Of a stretch of 64,000 nt of DNA, positions 58,884 to 64,000 are shown one piece after another. Each line of letters starts with the position of its first letter. The first letter of the stretch is position 1. The DNA is from Jackrogersella multiformis (lineage: Eukaryota > Ascomycota > Sordariomycetes > Xylariales > Hypoxylaceae). Location of the stretch: NCBI GenBank assembly GCA_902806575.1, contig CADCXD010000007.1, forward strand, positions 1,054,001-1,118,000, read 5' to 3'. The position numbers were made by a program, and so were the translations under genes. The notes under the pieces are model-generated. The model searched no databases and had not been told where the DNA came from. It saw only the letters and a list, made by a program, of their open reading frames with translations.

Positions 58884-59768
58884 GGCGTGCGCGAGTACAA
58901 TAAGTGCAGCGAGATTCAGTTGATATTTACGGTAATATTCAAATACCTACCTGGTAGTCAAAGATAGTTACGGCGTACGACTAATTTAAAAAGTATTAAA
59001 TCAGGCTCCCTTAGAGCAGCATGAGTTTTATGAGCTCCGATTGGGCGTATTATATATAATGTTGGTTATGTTTTAATTCTATTTATATAAATATCGTTAT
59101 TAACGAAGCTATTTAGAGCTGGTCACTGTATAAATACCTACCTAGGGTACACAGTACGTATTACAATTTTCAGTAGCCCCTGTAAATATAGCGAATATAG
59201 TGCTCTAGATCGCTATAACTACAACGCTTTAGAGCGCATACTCCTTATAAACATTTTATCCATGGATCTAATCAAAACAAGAGCCTCCATGGCTTACTGC
59301 CAGCTTCTTAAACCTTACTGCATACCTCATATATCAATCACATACTAATAAGTAGGTCTTTCAAAATGCTTTCAAATAAGCTTCATTTTATTGCAAGAGG
59401 CGTAGTCTTAAAGGATGTATAAGTGGATAAGTATATGAGGTTTAAGAAGTGCTTTATGAGCTTCGGAATGTCAGTAAAGCTACCGAAGGAGAAGATGCCG
59501 ATACATATAATAGTCGCCGACCTTGCGGTGAATGTATGCGAATTCATCGTGCAGTGTTCCATTGCAGCTACATATTCCGTCGCTGTTGCTATTCAAAATA
59601 ACGAAGACTAATTTCAGTAAGATATTTGAGATCTTTTCAGTGCGTATACTTAATCAACTGCTAGGCAGATACAGCAAATCTTGTAAGGCCGCCCCTACGC
59701 AGCCAGTCCACAGATCAGGTAGACGGCCACCACTACCACTTTAGTACCATCAACCATGCACCACATGC
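58884..59768. other. Intergenic region
   Basis: No supported gene. AT-rich at 58980-59110. An inverted repeat TATAGCGA (59187-59194) / TCGCTATA (59210-59217) encloses CTCTAGA-like sequence. The frame 59423-59611 has no motif. Confidence 0.45.
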
Positions 59769-60836
59769 TTATAGATGCTCTTGTAGGCGCTCTGCCGTGA
59801 CCTCCTTACAGATCTGTAGGATACTGTCGATCTCTTCAGGCGGAGTCCGGCCTAAGCCGCATTCTGTCGCCACGCCGAAGGGGAATGGGACACTAGCCTG
59901 TGCAGTCTCGATGCGTTTCTTTGTCCCGGCCTCGTCATTGGCATGCACCACACCAAGATATATGCAAGGCGGTTTCGAGCCGGAGCTATCAAGCTTGAGA
60001 CCGGCCAGAGGTGAGAAGTAATCAGAATCCGTTCGCTCTTTTGGCACCGGTAGGTGAATCCATTCGGTTCGCGGGCCGAGGGTCTCGCGGGCTAGCAGGG
60101 CGTTGGCGAGCTCGACCAGGAGCGACGTATCCTGCGGTTCGATAAAATGCTTGTGCCGGAGATCGCCGTAACAGAGATGGAAGGCAAGTTTCACGTCTTT
60201 AGGAATCCGCTCACATAGCCGTACCACGCGGTCCACAAGACCCTGTAGCACGCCACTGGGTGATGGGAAATAGGGTTGATGCCGTGTGTCAATAAGCCGT
60301 CCTCGATCAAATTCAAGTGCCGTCATCTCGAAACATAAGTCCCATTGAATCACCAAATCATCGTGAGGAATGCTCGTAACGATACGATCGATCGTTTCCG
60401 CAAAACGTTGTTCGTATAGCGGCTCAATCGCATTTACCAGCTCTGGTTTTACATGGCCGATCAAGACGCTGTACGGCGAAGGCAAGCCGATCTGAAAACG
60501 GACACTTGACGGGATAATATTTTGTTGGCGAAGTCGTTTGAACTCGGCGTAAGATGACAACGCCGCCTCGTCGTAGGCTGTTGGTTTGATGTCTGCAAGC
60601 GTAAAGGCCGGCAGTCCAGATCCAGATTCAGGCAACGGTATCCCTCCTAGTTCATTTCGCCGCGCTACGGGAGGAAAGCGTTGCAATTGCCATCCAATGT
60701 AGTTCCATCGGTCACCGGTCTCGCCATCCGGTACAGCTTGCAAGCGGCCAGGAAGCGCGGTAGTCAAGCGCACGAAGACCTCCTGCGGCGAGGCTCCGGG
60801 AACGCTGCCGACCATGAGCACTCCAGTAGGCTTCAT
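59769..60836 (-). CDS. MetE/UROD-like superfamily protein
   Basis: Minus-strand single exon, 355 aa from MKPTGVLMVGSVPG. It looks like the C-terminal barrel of cobalamin-independent methionine synthase: an early GSVPG with PDGETGDRWNYIGWQ, HLCYGD at residues 220-225 matching the MetE zinc-site HxCY, and ATECGLGR (Cys326) matching the MetE PDCGLKTR cysteine. Putative zinc ligands are His220, Cys222 and Cys326. The N-terminal half of a true MetE is missing, so this is a stand-alone barrel of the UROD/MetE-like superfamily often seen in moulds, likely a methyltransferase or lyase using a thiol substrate. No specific substrate can be assigned. Intact. Confidence 0.8.
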   Translation of the reverse strand: MKPTGVLMVGSVPGASPQEVFVRLTTALPGRLQAVPDGETGDRWNYIGWQLQRFPPVARRNELGGIPLPESGSGLPAFTLADIKPTAYDEAALSSYAEFKRLRQQNIIPSSVRFQIGLPSPYSVLIGHVKPELVNAIEPLYEQRFAETIDRIVTSIPHDDLVIQWDLCFEMTALEFDRGRLIDTRHQPYFPSPSGVLQGLVDRVVRLCERIPKDVKLAFHLCYGDLRHKHFIEPQDTSLLVELANALLARETLGPRTEWIHLPVPKERTDSDYFSPLAGLKLDSSGSKPPCIYLGVVHANDEAGTKKRIETAQASVPFPFGVATECGLGRTPPEEIDSILQICKEVTAERLQEHL

Positions 60837-62310
60837 CGTGATTTAGAATTTGATGAAGTTGATGTAGTGATATATGCGGATGAGAAATGAAGTTTCCGAT
60901 CAGCGTTAAGGTCTTGGTAATTAAGTAGAAGGTGGAGGTCGCTCCTATCCCTTACTTGCGAAAATCTACTTTAACTTGCTTGATTATGTGCGTACACTAC
61001 CAACTCTACCAATAAACAGAGATTATCCAACAGTCTTTGTATTCAAGGGTAGGTAAGGTTTGTCAACAAGGGATGGGATATCATAGGTTCATTGTAGCTA
61101 GAACCCGAAAGGCCCGCGCGAGCGAATGGCAGGAAAGAAGAGTTACGTACCAGGTAGGTATGTAATAACTTCCACTATAAGACGGTGCGGTGCGGTAAGA
61201 CAACCAACTGCTCCTTCGGCGCGAAAAGGAGGGTGAAGTGGTGTGTGATTAAGAAAATAATATAGGAGAAAGTTCCTCAAAGATGATCTTTCCGCCCCAT
61301 GTTGCACAATAGTACCGAGTATCCGTATCGAATCACGCCTGTTGAATACGTTGTAGTGCTCGTCTGACAGACCAACACTATTATCTGAATCCCTTAGGTT
61401 ATAACATTCATCCTGTCGAGCATTGAAGCTCCCAACAGCCCTCCACCTCACCTATTGCCAGGGTCCGTACCAACCACTCGCAAACTATTATTAAACAAAC
61501 ACAGAAAATCTTGGTATGGTCCATAGTCCCCACCACTGGACTGTTTCTTGAATTCCGAAAGATGTGCGCCGATGTGGTAGATTGGCCTAACCTAGTATTA
61601 TAAATATTCTAGGTTAGTAGTCTTCACACCCTCCACACGTAAATGAATTCACCAACATTTCTCGGATTTCGATTGCCTCGTGACTTGGTTTGCTCTACTT
61701 ATCTACCACCATGTCGCAATCACTTGATTCCATCAACAGCTGTGAAAGGTTATATCTCATTCTAAGAAATTAGAATAGGCAGGAAGTGAAAACACAAGTC
61801 GTTAATATGCGATTAACATGTGCTGGATGTAAGATGGGGGCTAAGGATAAGGGATGTCTTGATTTATACAAAAAGGGGGGAGATGACTGACATTTAATAT
61901 ACTATTTTCCAAAGTTTTTAAATCTTTATATACTATACATTTGGGACTAACTTTTAAGCTGACCATGCTACGTTTCTAGGTGATACAGTGAGCCGCATGC
62001 TATTCTCCCCAGAATATCAACATTTTGATAGGTTTGGTTGATCAATATTTCAATGCATGGGTTTCTCGGACCTATTTAACCTAAAGTCAGTGCTAATACG
62101 TTTCTATAGAACAAGTCACGACTGCAAATAAATACCTATTTATATTTTACGGTGAAATTGGCATTACAGTAAAAATGACTGGTATTTACGTACAACCAGT
62201 TTGAGATGCAAGATTAACCTAGAAGATATAATGCTTATTACCTAAACCTTTTATGCATACGTCCCTGGAACTTCCACTCGCCCAACTTATCTAAATGCAT
62301 ACAGCCTAGG
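60837..62310. other. Long intergenic region
   Basis: About 1.5 kb without a supported gene; the minus frame at 61143-61451 lacks motifs. Contains ACCAGGTAGGTATG near 61149 and a short ATTCTAGGTTAG / CTAACCTAG inverted pair near 61588-61618. Confidence 0.45.
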
Positions 62311-63306
62311 TTAAGGTAGAGTATAGCCTCCATCAATAATCAAATCCGCCCCTGAGAGAATCTGTTAGTGGTAGACAGAAAGGGGACTACACATCACTGA
62401 CCAGTCATGTAGCTGCTGGCATCACTAGCCAGGAAAACATATATTCCTTTTAACTCTGCCGGTTTGCAAAACCTATAGCCAGGAACCATTCCATGCCACT
62501 GCTCTCTCCACTCTGTGGGGTGAACGTCAAGCACTATTAATCCATTAGCGACGATATTACTCTCTGCATCCCACGGCGGTAAACTTACTCTCTGTTTCAA
62601 TGAATCCCTATTTTGAGGTTACGTCAGCACTGCTAGATATTTGACGCCGCCGGAATTGACATACAGGTGAGATATTGTTAACCCTTGCGAAGTCGACCCA
62701 TTCCACAGCTAATGACTTGCCGAGATGGACGAGCGCTGCTTTACTCGCATTATATCCAGCCTGATTTTGAGGGATATTCACAAGTGTCGCCGACACAGAC
62801 GCGGTGAATATTATGGACCCTCTGAACGGCGCTCCGTCCGCCTTCATCTGCTTCTCAAACACGCGCGCCGCGGCTTGGGCAGCCCAGAACGCGCCGTTAA
62901 CGTTGACGTCGAACATGTTGCGGAACTTATCCTCGGGATAGTCTAGCGCTGGGATGTTCTCGGTGATGCCGGCGTTGGCCACTAGGATGTCCAGACGGCC
63001 GCCGCCTACCTCCTCCACGACAGCGTCTACGGTGGCTTCGACGTCGGCAGACGAGCGCACGTTGCACTTATACGCTTTTACTAGACGGCCCTCGTTAGCT
63101 GCGGATATCTGGGCGGCAATCTCGTCGGCGTCCTTTGGTGGTGTGCTGGTGTACGTTATGGCTACCTTTGCGCCGGCTTCGCACAGCCCCCGCGCGACTT
63201 CGAGCCCGATTCCTCGGCAGCCGCCGGTGACCAGAGCTGTCTTTCCGGCAAGACTGAAGTGCGACAGCACCGGCGCATCTGGATTCGGATGAGATGCAAG
63301 AACCAT
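62311..63306 (-). CDS. Short-chain dehydrogenase/reductase
   Basis: Four minus-strand exons: 63306-62665, 62607-62589 (only 19 nt), 62512-62402 and 62351-62311; 270 aa. The micro-exon supplies GFIETE after NNISP, as expected at the SDR substrate loop; the last exon supplies ADLIIDGGYTLP. Classical SDR features: TGGCRGIG at residues 27-34, NAG at 111-113, Ser170, Tyr185 and Lys189 (YNASK). Closest in style to fungal NADP(H) SDRs annotated as sorbitol or mannitol dehydrogenase-like. Introns are 57, 76 and 50 bp with GT..AG and branch-like CTGAC/CTAAC. Without the micro-exon the frame breaks, so automatic annotation may misplace this end. Intact as modelled. Confidence 0.9.
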
Positions 63307-64000
63307 GGCGATAGTAATTCAGGTTACGTATAGAGTGGTATATTTTATCAAGATTCCAAAGTCGGTTATAAGTTAAGATTGGTTCCCTATATGCAGAAGA
63401 CTTGAGTTGCGACCCGGCGCAGTGTTTTTAGGGGGGGATGGTGCCCGGATGGCGTCTTGGCAAAGGTCCAAAGTCAGAAGCGCTCGGGTTGGATTCGTGC
63501 GGAGTAGGACGGACTGGAATACATCATACCGAAATCTATCCTACAAAGAAAGTACGGGGATGCATTTAGATCCTCTCCAATCAAATGTTGTTTTCTTGCG
63601 AGCGGCTATCGGGCCTCTAGGGTTTCTCCTCATCGAAGTGGGTTTTTTTGATGGGCCACATCGACGTTACTTGATGGGGTTGCCTAAGAGTGGTAGTATT
63701 CTAAGATAATTCAGCGAGGAATTGTATTGGAACTGACAGATGCGCCTTTCAATAAGCAATGCCATGCCAGTGCACCCTGACAAGGAGTGTCTGTGCGGAG
63801 TGACGAGTGAGAAAGTGAATAGCTTCAAAATATCTACCTAGGTACTCATCTCGTCTGAAATCTTACAGCCATTTCCCCCCTCCAATCAGAGTGTACTGGT
63901 GAACTGGATGGATGTCGGCGATGCCTTGCCAAAACACCAAATGTCGCTATCTCTTCTTAGGGCTTCATGCTGGGGAAAGGGGGCATTGAAGGCCGCCAGG
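63307..64000. other. Intergenic region to window end
   Basis: Upstream of the SDR; no supported gene. The plus frame 63407-63709 shows no motif and lies in the SDR promoter. CTACCTAGGTAC at about 63834-63845. Confidence 0.45.

Noticed and set aside
63407..63709. 100-codon frame near the right edge
   Set aside because: No motif, no homologue-like segment, and it lies in the SDR upstream region.

Overview
The window is nuclear DNA of a filamentous ascomycete (Pezizomycotina, probably a Sordariomycete). The grounds are short phase-preserving introns of 44-162 bp with GT..CTAAC-like..AG signals, family content typical of moulds (NACHT protein, MFS transporters, FAD oxidases, Ecp2-like effector, homogentisate dioxygenase), and a 16 kb AT-saturated transposon block carrying the pure C-to-T / G-to-A signature of repeat-induced point mutation (RIP). 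Intergenic DNA is littered with a short palindromic word, TACCTAGGTA, and its relatives. I see no bacterial features, CRISPR array or convincing tRNA gene.

Layout. 0-2.3 kb: the 3' part of a NACHT NTPase gene with an in-frame stop. 2.9-7.2 kb: housekeeping-like genes (VIP1-type RRM protein, a 73-aa conserved small protein, a 436-aa coiled-coil protein). 8.6-13 kb: two MFS transporters (UNC-93-like and DHA-like). 13-17 kb: poor in genes, with a decayed minus-strand gene relic and a dense patch of the TACCTAGGTA word. 17.2-23.2 kb: a protein with a C-terminal Zn2Cys6-like cysteine cluster, a DAO-type FAD oxidoreductase and a TetX-like FAD monooxygenase. 23.7-27.6 kb: homogentisate 1,2-dioxygenase and a monocarboxylate-type MFS transporter. 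28.4-30.9 kb: two small secreted proteins, one GPI-like and one with an Hce2/Ecp2 effector layout.

32.9-50.4 kb is the most informative part. An alpha/beta hydrolase (proline iminopeptidase-like) gene is split by a 16,303-bp Ty3/Gypsy LTR retrotransposon with an exact 5-bp target duplication (GCTGC). That element contains a second LTR element of 9,459 bp, and inside the second element sits a 149-bp inverted solo LTR of the second family, with its own TTTAT target duplication, that has escaped RIP. The order of events can be read from sequence: gene, Gypsy insertion, second insertion, RIP, then the solo LTR.

52-64 kb: a polytopic membrane protein gene with an apparent 1-nt frameshift, a COMT-type O-methyltransferase with one in-frame stop, a 14-TM DHA2 efflux transporter (7 exons), a MetE/UROD-like protein and an SDR (5' to 3' with a 19-nt micro-exon). 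The O-methyltransferase, efflux pump and SDR look like accessory or secondary-metabolism genes, but no backbone synthase is in view. Four genes in the window appear disabled or nearly so, which suggests a gene-losing, transposon-flanked accessory region. I found no clearly new biological system; the three-layer transposon nest is the best-supported novelty.
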